A stretch of DNA of 64,000 nucleotides from Hwanghaeella sp964350445 (lineage in GTDB: Bacteria > Pseudomonadota > Alphaproteobacteria > UBA8366 > Aestuariispiraceae), in NCBI GenBank assembly GCA_964350445.1, contig CAYGKA010000022.1:1-64000 (forward strand), in the 5' to 3' direction. The notes beneath the pieces are model-generated. The model saw only the letters and a program-made list of their open reading frames with translations. It ran no database searches and was not told where the DNA came from. This document shows positions 1 to 7,279 of this stretch, piece after piece (position 1 is the first letter of the stretch; every line of letters begins with the position of its first letter). The position numbers were made by a program, and so were the translations under genes.

Positions 1-87
1 TATTGTCCCCGGCCTGTATTGTCCCCGGCCTGTATTGTCCCCGGCCTGTATTGTCCCCGGCCTGTATTGTCCCCGGCCTGTATTGTC
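1..87. repeat. 16-bp tandem repeat, five copies plus a partial copy
   Basis: The unit TATTGTCCCCGGCCTG is repeated without change five times from base 1 to 80, and a sixth copy begins at 81 and breaks off after TATTGTC. The array probably continues to the left beyond the window. Because the unit is not a multiple of three, reading through it gives a shifting repetitive peptide, so I treat it as non-coding. Each unit contains ATTGTC, the left arm of the palindrome that follows the array, so the repeats may carry half-sites for the same DNA-binding protein. Recent slippage is the simplest origin, given the identity of the copies. Confidence 0.9.
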
Positions 88-98
88 ATCGTGACAAT
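82..98. promoter_or_regulatory. Palindromic operator candidate upstream of the DinB-like gene
   Basis: ATTGTCA, three bases, TGACAAT forms a perfect 7-bp inverted repeat. It lies about 65 bases upstream of the GTG start of the DinB-like gene and directly abuts the 16-bp repeats. Size and symmetry fit a dimeric repressor site of the MarR or GntR type, which is inference from shape alone. No regulator gene adjoins it inside the window. Confidence 0.45.
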
Positions 99-162
99 GT
101 TGCGCTTGAGGACATCGGCGTCGGATGCAAAATCTTCCCCGTCGGATGGAGAGGAGACGCCC

Positions 163-702
163 GTGGCGGACCGTGCATTGGTGAGGAAGATGGTCCGCTA
201 TATGGACTGGGCGGACAATGTCGTGCTGGAAAATGCGGCGCGGCTTCGCGCTGAAGAGCTTGTCGCTCCCCGCGATACCTTGTTCGGCACGATCAGCGGT
301 ACCGTCGACCATATCCTGCTGGTGGCGGAGGTTTTCCGCGCCCATCTGGAAGGAACGGCCCATCCGCACCAATCGCGGCACCGGCCGGAAACCAGGCCGT
401 TTTCAATCGTCGCGGACGCGCTTCGGCAGATGAACAAACATTACATAGACTATGCGGATTCATTGGATGAGGGCGGTCTCGATCAAATCGTCCGCTTCAC
501 CTTTGTCGGCGGCGGAGAGGGCGCCATGACGCGCGCGGAAATTCTCCTCCACCTCGTCAATCACGCGACCTATCACCGGGGTTTCATCAGCACCCTGATG
601 TTTCCGTATAAGCTGGACGGCAAGGCGAACGACCTGACCGTTTTCCTGCGCGATGCCTGGCCCGGTCTGGTCCAGCAGGACCCGAGCCTGACCGCACCGT
701 AA
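163..702 (+). CDS. DinB family protein
   Basis: This 179-residue protein has the pattern of the DinB/YfiT-like four-helix bundle: an N-terminal helix of the type VRKMVRYMDWADN, a histidine in the second helix (TVDHILLV), and a C-terminal ILLHLVNHATYHRG segment whose histidines complete the usual three-histidine metal site. Such proteins are DNA-damage-inducible or act as metal-dependent thiol S-transferases; the substrate cannot be told from sequence. I chose the GTG at 163 because GGAGAGGAGA lies just upstream at good spacing. The ATG at 190 would cut into the first helix, and the far upstream ATG codons read through the tandem repeat. The gene stands alone and is followed by a hairpin terminator. 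Confidence 0.85.
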   Translation: MADRALVRKMVRYMDWADNVVLENAARLRAEELVAPRDTLFGTISGTVDHILLVAEVFRAHLEGTAHPHQSRHRPETRPFSIVADALRQMNKHYIDYADSLDEGGLDQIVRFTFVGGGEGAMTRAEILLHLVNHATYHRGFISTLMFPYKLDGKANDLTVFLRDAWPGLVQQDPSLTAP

Positions 703-718
703 CGCCCGGGTAAGGAAA

Positions 719-752
719 CGGGGCGGCTGCAAAAACAACCGCCCCGGCTTTT
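719..752 (+). terminator. Rho-independent terminator candidate after the DinB-like gene
   Basis: An 8-bp GC stem (CGGGGCGG at 719-726 with CCGCCCCG at 739-746) encloses a 12-base A-rich loop and is followed by GC and four T. It sits 17 bases after the stop codon. The short T run makes it a moderate candidate. Confidence 0.55.
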
Positions 753-770
753 ACCGATATAGGGTTCCGG

Positions 771-1649
771 TTACTCCGCGGCAGCAAGCTTGTCCTGCGT
801 CTTGGTGTCGAAGTCGCCGGCATCGTGGCGCTCGTGAAGCTGCTCCCACGGCTCGCCGGAAAGTTTGTTCACCTTGCGGCCGCGCTGCACTGCCGGGCGG
901 TCCCAGATTTCCTTCATCCAGCGCTGCACATTTTCATAGGATTGAACCTGAAGGAAGGTTCCCGCGTCCTCATACTGCGCCCCACGCGCGAGGTTGCCGT
1001 ACCAGGGCCATGTCGCCATATCCGCAATTGAGTAATCATCCCCGCCCAGGAAGCGGCTTTCCGCCAAGCGGCGGTCCAGCACGTCCAGCTGCCGTTTGGT
1101 TTCCATCGCGAACCGGTTGATCGGATACTCGAACTTTTCCGGCGCATAGACATAGAAATGCCCAAAACCGCCGCCAAGATAGGGGGCGGACCCGTGCAGC
1201 CAGAACAGCCAGTTGAGAACCTCCGTGCGCGCGGCGCGTTCGGTGGGCAGGAAGTGGCCGAATTTCTCCGCCAGATACACCAGGATCGAGCCGGACTCGA
1301 AAACGCGCTGCGGCGGGTTTTCGGAGCGGTCCAGCAGCGCCGGGATTTTGGAATTCGGGTTGATGTCGACGAAGCCGCTACCGAATTGATCGCCGTCGCC
1401 GATCCTGATCAGCCAGGCGTCGTATTCCGCGCTGCTTTCGCCCAGTGCCAGAAGCTCCTCCAGCATGATCGTGACCTTCTGCCCATTGGGCGTGCCCAGC
1501 GAGTAGAGCTGCATCGGGTGCGTTCCGACGGGCAGCTCCTTGTCATGCGTCGGGCCGGCGATCGGCCGGTTGGTGCTGGTCCATTTGCCGCCATCCTGAT
1601 TGTCCCAGGTCCATATCTTCGGCGGTGTATAGGTGCTTTGCTGTGTCAT
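771..1649 (-). CDS. yghU: Glutathione S-transferase, YghU-type disulfide-bond oxidoreductase
   Basis: The 292-residue product matches the Nu-class glutathione transferase YghU/YfcG group in length and signature. It has the characteristic N-terminal extension (residues 1-45, with the KIWTWDNQDGGKW segment), then a thioredoxin-fold domain with the SLGTPNGQKVTIMLEEL helix that carries the Thr and Asn used for glutathione binding, the DINPNSKIPAL cis-proline loop and the FESGSILVYLAEKFG motif, followed by an all-helical C-terminal domain. These cytosolic enzymes bind two glutathione molecules and reduce disulfides or organic peroxides. The ATG at 1649 gives the family N-terminus. The gene lies 139 bases downstream of the MetE-like gene on the same strand and could be co-transcribed with it. 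Confidence 0.93.
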   Translation of the reverse strand: MTQQSTYTPPKIWTWDNQDGGKWTSTNRPIAGPTHDKELPVGTHPMQLYSLGTPNGQKVTIMLEELLALGESSAEYDAWLIRIGDGDQFGSGFVDINPNSKIPALLDRSENPPQRVFESGSILVYLAEKFGHFLPTERAARTEVLNWLFWLHGSAPYLGGGFGHFYVYAPEKFEYPINRFAMETKRQLDVLDRRLAESRFLGGDDYSIADMATWPWYGNLARGAQYEDAGTFLQVQSYENVQRWMKEIWDRPAVQRGRKVNKLSGEPWEQLHERHDAGDFDTKTQDKLAAAE

Positions 1650-1788
1650 TTCTGTGCCTCTCCGTACAGGTATTGCCGTGTTGGCTTTTTATTTAGGGCA
1701 TTTGGCGTGCCCGTCTATACCGCTCACCGCAACGGTCCGTTGCCTTTTTCGTGAGCATCTCCGTATGCCAGAAAGTCCAATGACCGTG

Positions 1789-2853
1789 TCAAACCGACGC
1801 CGCCGCCCGGCACATCACCGCCAGTTTCCGGCGGGCGAGATCGCGGGTCAAATGGCCCAGCCCGCAATCCGGTGCGGCGATGAGGCGGTCGCGGTCGATA
1901 TGGCCGAGCGCCGCGCGCAGCCGTTCCGCCACGTCCGCCACGGTCTCCACCTTGCTTTTCGCCACCGCGATACAGCCGAAAATGACGGTCTTCTGCTTGA
2001 ACCGGTCGATTAGGGAAAGATCGTTGTGGCGATGCGCATCCTCGATTGAAACCTGGTCGATGGCGGCGATGTCCAGGGCATCCGCCAATTGGAAATAGCT
2101 CGCCGGATCTGCCTTGTGATAATCGGTCTGGTCCAGATAATTGGGATAGCCGCAACACATATGCATGACGCGGGTGACGCCGGGCGGGATTCCGGCGAAG
2201 CATCGTTCGAGCGTTTCGATGCCGTAATCCAGGGCCGCGTCCGCCTTCCGCGCGAATAGCGGTTCGTCAATCTGGATGACCGCGCATCCGGCCTCGGCAA
2301 GGGCGCGCACTTCGGCATTCAACGCGTCGGCCAGATCGCGGGCCAATGCCTTCGGGTCGCCATAGTGATCGTCCGCCGTCGTATCGGCGATGGTGATCGG
2401 GCCGGGCACCGTGACCTTCACCGGCCGGTCGGTGAATTGCTGGGCCGCCTTCCAGTCATGCACCAGGAACCCGGTATTTCGAACCGCAATCTTGGCCCGG
2501 ATCGTCGGCAGGTCCGTCTCATAAGCGCCGTCCCGCAGAACGCGATGGGTGAGGTTCTTGAAATCAAACCCGTCCAGATGGCGGCAGTGATAGTGGATAT
2601 AGTTCTCACGCCGGACCTCGCCGTCGGTGGGAATGTCTATTCCCGCGTCGACCTGATCGGCGATCACTTCCTCGGCGGCGCGCCGGAAAAATTCTTCCGC
2701 CTGCTCGCCGGCCTCAGCCAAGTTCTCTTCATAGAGTTCCGTCGCGACGGAGGTGGACATGCCGTCCGGCAGTTTGAACCAATCCTGCACCGGAACGTAG
2801 TCAGGCTTCGGATACGCGCCGATGGTCGTGGTCGGAATTCTGTTGTTCGGCAT
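1789..2853 (-). CDS. Cobalamin-independent methionine synthase (MetE C-terminal domain) family protein
   Basis: This 354-residue protein corresponds to the catalytic C-terminal half of MetE and lacks the N-terminal half of the 750-residue enterobacterial enzyme. Zinc-ligand motifs are visible: HMCCG after VTRVMHM supplies a His and a Cys, and AAPDCGLGH near the C-terminus supplies the second Cys. The IQIDEP segment is the usual substrate-binding strand. Single-domain MetE-like proteins transfer methyl groups to homocysteine or another thiol, and the methyl donor is uncertain; methylcobalamin and methyltetrahydrofolate are both known in relatives. The ATG at 2853 is preceded by AGGGACG. It is upstream of the YghU-like gene in the same orientation, which hints at a thiol-metabolism pair. 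Confidence 0.85.
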   Translation of the reverse strand: MPNNRIPTTTIGAYPKPDYVPVQDWFKLPDGMSTSVATELYEENLAEAGEQAEEFFRRAAEEVIADQVDAGIDIPTDGEVRRENYIHYHCRHLDGFDFKNLTHRVLRDGAYETDLPTIRAKIAVRNTGFLVHDWKAAQQFTDRPVKVTVPGPITIADTTADDHYGDPKALARDLADALNAEVRALAEAGCAVIQIDEPLFARKADAALDYGIETLERCFAGIPPGVTRVMHMCCGYPNYLDQTDYHKADPASYFQLADALDIAAIDQVSIEDAHRHNDLSLIDRFKQKTVIFGCIAVAKSKVETVADVAERLRAALGHIDRDRLIAAPDCGLGHLTRDLARRKLAVMCRAAASV

Positions 2854-2977
2854 ATCGTCCCTGCATGGCCGTGCGACCTCTACCCAGGTTGCTTCTCATT
2901 GCGTCCGTAAACAATAGCCAAGCGGGTTTGACCCTGGCAACCGGGCGGCTGTTGCGCGGGTGTTCGGCAGGGCCCAA

Positions 2978-4192
2978 CTAGGCGGGAGGCGCCGGAACGA
3001 TCTGATATCGGCTGTTCTTATCCGGAAAAACCCACTCCAAATCCGCCCGGCATGTCGGGTTGATACCGGTAAGAATTTGATTTGGGCGATACCCTTTGTT
3101 TCGCAGCGCCTTCCCGATCTTTTCCGCTACCGACCGCGAAACCAAAGAATCGTTCAGCATCGTACCGGCCGACCCGCCGCTTACCATCAATCGTGCGACA
3201 ACCGGCAGATCCGGATTCTTCTTTATTACGTTTTCGATGTCCTTCACGAAAAGGTCGATCACCTTGTCATTGAAACCGTTCGCCAAGTTTCGGCCGATGC
3301 CGAGGCTGAGCCATTGTTCCCTTTCCGCCCCCAAATCAAATTCCATGGACCGTGGAAAAACAGCCACCTCCGCACTGAACGCGCAGTGCCGGTTGAAGTC
3401 CGCCGACCCGTCATAACGGCCGATAGGACAGACGCCCGGGTCACCCTTCCCGGCGCCCAACAGACACAGCCGCGCAGATTGCCAACGCTTCTTGGTCGCC
3501 GCGATATTCTCCTTGTGCGCCAGGGCATTGCCGATCCATTGATGCGTAAGGAGAACCGATGTTCCCTCCAATTCCAGATGCATGACGGCGCCGCCGGTGG
3601 CCTGTTCGGTTCCGGTCGGCGTGCATTTGAAGATCGTCAGCATGCGGTAGAGAGACTCGCTCTCGTCCACATACTCTTCTCTTTCGATCTTGTTGTCGCA
3701 CAAGCGTGAAAAATCGGGGTAATAGTGTGAAGAACTGTAGTTCTTGGGAATTTTGGTCTTTACGACGGCAACCTCGAAAACGTGGCGATGCACCGGGACC
3801 CATTCATTCCCGCGTTTCACATTCTTGAACTCTCCGTATTTGAATATGGCCCGGTCCAGGCGAGCATCCGTATCGAGTTCGGCTTCCAACGGTAAACTGG
3901 CCAGCAGCACCATGCCCGACGGGAGGGGGTTACGGAAATCCGCTTTGATCTTGGCGGTTTCAGTCTTTCCTTTGCTCAGGTTCGTAACCGAGCGGGGAAG
4001 TTCGAGAACTGTTTGGACGCTCTTGCTGGCCATCCTTTCGCCTGCGGGAACAAAGCCTTGAGCAGCGCTTTTCTGCACCGTCGGCGTGTTTGCCTGGGCC
4101 GGCGGAGAATCCGTACCACCCAGGGTGCCCAAGTTAACGCAGCCCGACAGAAGCGCTGCGGCGACAGCGCTTGCAAAAATGTTTCCCTTCAC
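2978..4192 (-). CDS. Orphan lipoprotein, possible weak OmpA-like C-terminus
   Basis: The 404-residue product starts at GTG 4192 and opens with a lipoprotein signal (MKGNIFASAVAAALLSGC): the lipobox LSGC puts the modified cysteine at about residue 18. A Ser/Pro/Ala-rich linker follows, then a globular region with several cysteines (near FSRLCDNK, TIFKCTP, ARLCLLG, GVCPIG, NRHCAF and NPTCRAD) that could form disulfides in the periplasm. The last 100 residues (KNPDLPVVARLMVSGG, then VSRSVAEKIGKALRNKG) are faintly like an OmpA peptidoglycan-binding fold, but I cannot assign the family. Codon use is less GC-rich than in the neighbours, which may mean later acquisition. Function unknown. Confidence 0.75.
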   Translation of the reverse strand: MKGNIFASAVAAALLSGCVNLGTLGGTDSPPAQANTPTVQKSAAQGFVPAGERMASKSVQTVLELPRSVTNLSKGKTETAKIKADFRNPLPSGMVLLASLPLEAELDTDARLDRAIFKYGEFKNVKRGNEWVPVHRHVFEVAVVKTKIPKNYSSSHYYPDFSRLCDNKIEREEYVDESESLYRMLTIFKCTPTGTEQATGGAVMHLELEGTSVLLTHQWIGNALAHKENIAATKKRWQSARLCLLGAGKGDPGVCPIGRYDGSADFNRHCAFSAEVAVFPRSMEFDLGAEREQWLSLGIGRNLANGFNDKVIDLFVKDIENVIKKNPDLPVVARLMVSGGSAGTMLNDSLVSRSVAEKIGKALRNKGYRPNQILTGINPTCRADLEWVFPDKNSRYQIVPAPPA

Positions 4193-4292
4193 CCGTCAGC
4201 CCCCCGGTTCGATAACAATCCAGTTTGAAAACTGCGGGATGAACATGCCGAGATCAAGTGTGCATGCACGCTGATGTTGTTTTTCTTCCGGC

Positions 4293-4356
4293 GTCGATCC
4301 AGGGGGTCGATCCAGGGGTGTTGATCCAGGGGTGTTGATCCAGGGGGGTCGATTCC
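4293..4356. repeat. 13-14-bp imperfect tandem repeat
   Basis: GATCCAGGGG recurs with a spacing of 13, 14 and 14 bases (at 4296, 4309, 4323 and 4337), and a degenerate fifth copy, GATTCCGG, begins at 4351. Units alternate between GGTCGATCCAGGGG and TGTTGATCCAGGGG. The array lies in the 225-base gap between the end of the MlrC-like gene and the start of the lipoprotein gene. Any reading frame through it looks non-biological, so I call it intergenic. Confidence 0.8.
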
Positions 4357-4417
4357 GGAAGGCCAATTCAGGGGCGCAGATTTGCGGGCTTCGGTACCCG
4401 GTCGACGCACCGGCCGC

Positions 4418-5941
4418 TCACCTGTCCCAGGTCACCGGGTCAAGCGGATGGATCGGCCGGCGCACTTTCTTGAACGTCCGGTATGAAAGGTCGTCGGAGC
4501 TCATCCCGCCTGTGTCGCAGACAAGGATCTCGGATGCGATCGGGCCAAAGGCGCCGCGGAAATGTTGCTGGGACTTCACGGCGAGGAAGTCTTTCCCTTC
4601 CGGCTGTATCCCGACGGCGCGGAACAGCGCGCGGTCCAGCATCTGCACATTGATGGAGACGACGAGAATATCGATATCGGCGCCCTCCGCACCCGTCACC
4701 CGGAAACAGGCACTGGGCCCCAGGTCGCCGGCGACACCCGTCGACATCGGGCCTTCATGAACGAACTTGCCGCTGCCCAACGCCGTCACCGTACCGGTCA
4801 GGGTCAAGGGTCCGCCGCCGCGCGCCGGATTGGTCTTGCCGCCGAGCGGCAATGTCAATTCCGCGCCAATCCCGGCGCCGTGCATTTCAGCCGCCGCGTC
4901 AGGATCGTACAGACCGCCGATCGCGGCGTTGCGCATGCCGGCCCCGATCATGATTTCCAGCAATCGCGTCGCGTCGCCATAAGCGCCGGCCCCCGGATTG
5001 TCAGCAAAGTCCGCGATGACGACCGGGCCTGAACCGGTTTCCTTTTTGCCGTGGGCATACACCGCGCGTCGGATGGCTTCTTCCGGGGACATGATCTCGA
5101 CACTGCTCTCGTCGCGCCGCCGCCAAATCTCCGCCATGATCCCGTCGGCCAGTTCCCGCCACCGCGGTGACGCGCCGTCACCGGTGACGGTCACGCTGGG
5201 CCCGGCCTCTGCGATATCAGCATCGACGAAGCCCGCATTGACCGAAACGGACAGAATGCCGGGTTCCTCGCCCTCCAATCGCCGCGCCGCGGCCAGATGG
5301 TCCAACATCTGACCCGTTCCTGTCGTTCGCCCATCGTCGCAGCCGACCAGCAGCGGGCCGCGCGAAACAACAGTCACGGGGCGACAATCGCCGGCAAGAC
5401 GGCGGGCCATCAGGCGCGCCGCTTCGGCCCCGCGTTCGCGCATGTCCACATGGGGATAGGTCCGATATGAGAACAGAGCGGTCGCCAGGGACGCCATTCG
5501 GTCCGTGACATTGGCGTGCAGGTCCAGCGTTGCCATGATCGGAACCTCCGGCCCCAGACGGTCGCGCAGCTTCAGCAGCAGCGCCCCTTCCCCGTCATCG
5601 TCCGTTTCCGTCACCATCGCCCCATGCAGGGCGAGCAGAACTCCATCGACCGGGCCACCGTCCAACCCGGCCAGGATACCGTCGGTCACGAACCTCTCGG
5701 CCTCTGCAGTCACCACGCCGCTGGGTCCGGCATTCGCGGCGACGGTCGGCACCATCGTCCATCCCTGCTCCTGGGCGACGTCCAGGAATCCGGCAATTTC
5801 CGAATTGGTGTCACGCAAACGGTCCGGGATTTCGGAGCCGGCATAGAGCATGTTCGCGCGGAAAGCGTCCAACCCTGTCGGCCGGCTGGAGAACCGGTTG
5901 GTTTCATGGGCGAATTTCGCGACCAGTATCCGCGGCGTCAT
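4418..5941 (-). CDS. M81 family metallopeptidase, MlrC-like
   Basis: The 507-residue product has the full MlrC (microcystinase C) layout: an N-terminal catalytic domain opening with ILVAKFAHETNRFS, the GVLLALHGAMVT and TLDLHANV strands that supply zinc ligands, and DNPGAGAYGD, followed by the C-terminal MlrC domain. Members cleave linear peptides or cyclic amide compounds with zinc in the cytosol; the true substrate of most bacterial homologues is unknown. The family N-terminus fits ATG 5941, which overlaps an upstream stop as TGATG; a start at 5965 would add a short unsupported tail. No toxin-degradation genes (mlrA, mlrB or mlrD) are nearby, so microcystin is not implied. Confidence 0.88.
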   Translation of the reverse strand: MTPRILVAKFAHETNRFSSRPTGLDAFRANMLYAGSEIPDRLRDTNSEIAGFLDVAQEQGWTMVPTVAANAGPSGVVTAEAERFVTDGILAGLDGGPVDGVLLALHGAMVTETDDDGEGALLLKLRDRLGPEVPIMATLDLHANVTDRMASLATALFSYRTYPHVDMRERGAEAARLMARRLAGDCRPVTVVSRGPLLVGCDDGRTTGTGQMLDHLAAARRLEGEEPGILSVSVNAGFVDADIAEAGPSVTVTGDGASPRWRELADGIMAEIWRRRDESSVEIMSPEEAIRRAVYAHGKKETGSGPVVIADFADNPGAGAYGDATRLLEIMIGAGMRNAAIGGLYDPDAAAEMHGAGIGAELTLPLGGKTNPARGGGPLTLTGTVTALGSGKFVHEGPMSTGVAGDLGPSACFRVTGAEGADIDILVVSINVQMLDRALFRAVGIQPEGKDFLAVKSQQHFRGAFGPIASEILVCDTGGMSSDDLSYRTFKKVRRPIHPLDPVTWDR

Positions 5942-6194
5942 CAAGATGATTTCCGGCCGATCCATGCCCTTAGCGCATGCAGAGCGCCACGGCGGCTTCG
6001 AATCGCCCAGGCCGGGCGCCACGCGAGTTGAGCCGCTCGGGCGCCCTTAACCGCGGCATCGCCGGATTCGACCTCGGCGACAGCATCGCGGACTTCCGCA
6101 CTCGTCATATGGGGAGAAGGAGACCGCCCGACGGCACCTGGGCCGGTATGTCCGGATTCCACAAGTTTTGATTCGGCTCGTCTGGACCCGACGG

Positions 6195-6581
6195 TCATGC
6201 GCCTTCAGACCAGATGCGCCCGATTGGCGGGAAATGGCCCTGAACGTAGGAATTCACGACCGACCCGCCCGACGCCGTATCCGTCGATGTCGGCGGAGGC
6301 GGGTTGATAATCCGTCCTTCGGCGTATCCGCTGTTGATCAGATCTTCCGTTGTCGCGACACGGGTTCGATTGAGCATCTGCTCAGCCGCCGCTTCAGGCG
6401 TGTTTGCGCCGGCGTGCGGGTTCTCTCCCGCCCCGGGATAGTTCGTCGTCAACAGAGGATTATGATGCGCGGCTCCGCGCCGCTCAAAGCGCTGTCGTTT
6501 GCGACGCTCTTCACGCCGCAACGGTTTGAAGACACCATCAAGTATTGCCTGAAGTTCCGTCGACCCGTCTAGTTGGATCAC
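6195..6581 (-). CDS. Small ORFan protein of 128 residues
   Basis: I do not recognise this protein. It starts at GTG 6581 with a weak GGTGA just upstream. The N-terminal third is strongly basic (a KPLRREERRKRQRFERR stretch), the middle is rich in Asn, Ala and Glu, and the tail has a PPPP run and Ser/Thr/Gly residues, suggesting a largely disordered protein. There is no signal peptide or membrane segment. Codon use is compatible with coding, but the region around it is poor in recognisable genes. It ends in an ATGA overlap with a doubtful 85-codon frame that in turn runs into the MlrC-like gene. Confidence 0.45.
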   Translation of the reverse strand: MIQLDGSTELQAILDGVFKPLRREERRKRQRFERRGAAHHNPLLTTNYPGAGENPHAGANTPEAAAEQMLNRTRVATTEDLINSGYAEGRIINPPPPTSTDTASGGSVVNSYVQGHFPPIGRIWSEGA

Positions 6582-6802
6582 GTTTCACCCGCCAATCATG
6601 TTTTTTGTGGACAGGGACAACCAGCCTTTCACTTCTGTGATCCGGTGGCGCCATGCTGTCGTAGCATTATACGAATGGACCGGAAGCTGGGCAAATGAAA
6701 CGGCCCGCCCCTATGGCCCGGAAATGATAACCATTCGCGATATGCATCTTATTTTGCGACTCCCGTTGCATTCCGCCAAGATTTTTCCGTCAGGCCTCTC
6801 AT

Positions 6803-6832
6803 AAAAAAGCGGCCCGGAGGATGTCCGGGCCG
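6803..6832 (-). terminator. Strong rho-independent terminator on the minus strand
   Basis: A perfect 9-bp stem (CGGCCCGGA at 6810-6818 with TCCGGGCCG at 6824-6832) around a 5-base loop is followed, reading leftward, by GC and six T (A run at 6803-6808). It ends leftward transcription, yet no leftward protein gene lies between it and the tRNA at 7111. It therefore probably belongs to an untranslated transcript. Confidence 0.8.
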
Positions 6833-6942
6833 ACAAGGCGAGGGAGAGTAAGAGGCAAAAGGGAAGAAACTTCTCACCGAAAATCGGCTAGCGAAAGAAC
6901 CCTTTTGATGCGTTCACCCTACCCCTGCCCTGTCCATGAATA
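6803..6942 (-). ncRNA. Candidate small RNA ending at the 6803-6832 terminator
   Basis: The minus strand from about 6940 down to the terminator has no convincing reading frame but contains unpaired C/T-rich stretches of the anti-Shine-Dalgarno kind (for example TTGCCTCTTACTCTCCCTCG), typical of trans-acting alphaproteobacterial small RNAs, and it finishes in a canonical terminator. A CRP-like palindrome lies immediately upstream at 6943-6958. The 5' end is a guess and no clear promoter boxes are visible. No known RNA family is recognised. The rest of 6582-7110 holds nothing else that I can support. Confidence 0.35.
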
Positions 6943-6958
6943 AGTGACGCGTGTCACA
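6943..6958. promoter_or_regulatory. CRP/FNR-family binding site candidate
   Basis: AGTGA, six bases, TCACA differs from the CRP consensus TGTGA-N6-TCACA at the first two positions of the left arm. It is intergenic, about 150 bases upstream of tRNA-Thr on the plus strand and just upstream of the putative leftward small RNA. The regulated transcript is not known. Confidence 0.4.
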
Positions 6959-7068
6959 CCAGGGTAGTTTTTTGGTATTTCTTTTCTATTTTTCGGGCAT
7001 CGTCACCCGGCCGTTTGCCCAGTTTCGCCATTCCGTCCGGTTTTTGACCTTCAACACAGACAAAAGAC

Positions 7069-7097
7069 TTGCAGTCTCACGCCTGCCGCAATATCAG
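7069..7097 (+). promoter_or_regulatory. Putative promoter of tRNA-Thr
   Basis: TTGCAG at 7069 and TATCAG at 7092 are separated by 17 bases and would start transcription a few bases before the tRNA at 7111. Both boxes are only partial matches (3 and 4 of 6), so the call rests mostly on position. Confidence 0.3.
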
Positions 7098-7110
7098 ACG
7101 GTCGCGATGG

Positions 7111-7186
7111 GCCGGCTTAGCTCAGTTGGTAGAGCACATCATTCGTAATGATGGGGTCGCGTGTTCGAGTCACGCAGCCGGCACCA
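7111..7186 (+). tRNA. tRNA-Thr (anticodon CGT)
   Basis: The 76 bases fold as a full cloverleaf: acceptor GCCGGCT with AGCCGGC, a D arm with GCTCAGTTGGTAGAGC, an anticodon stem CATCA/TGATG around the loop TTCGTAA with anticodon CGT at 7144-7146, and a T arm GCGTG-TTCGAGT-CACGC. The CCA end is encoded. It decodes ACG threonine codons. No integrase or attachment-site duplication is visible at its 3' end. Confidence 0.97.
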
Positions 7187-7279
7187 CCCGCCCAAAGGCA
7201 TTCCCTTAGAAATTGGCTATTTGATCGGCGCGTTGCTTTGCGGCGTGCGGCCCGCATTCGCTTTGTCGGTGACGGTGGT

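Noticed and set aside
1..98. A CRISPR array at the left edge
   Set aside because: The 16-base units are directly contiguous and have no spacers; repeat length is also too short.
19..162. An N-terminal extension of the DinB-like protein through the tandem repeat
   Set aside because: The translation is a repetitive Cys/Pro peptide, and the GTG at 163 has a much better ribosome site and matches the family N-terminus.
5941..6198. An 85-codon gene before the MlrC-like gene
   Set aside because: Arg/Ala/Trp-rich translation without domain or ribosome site; kept only as a low-interest observation because of its overlaps.
7111..7279. An integration site at tRNA-Thr
   Set aside because: No integrase and no repeat of the tRNA 3' end were found in the window.
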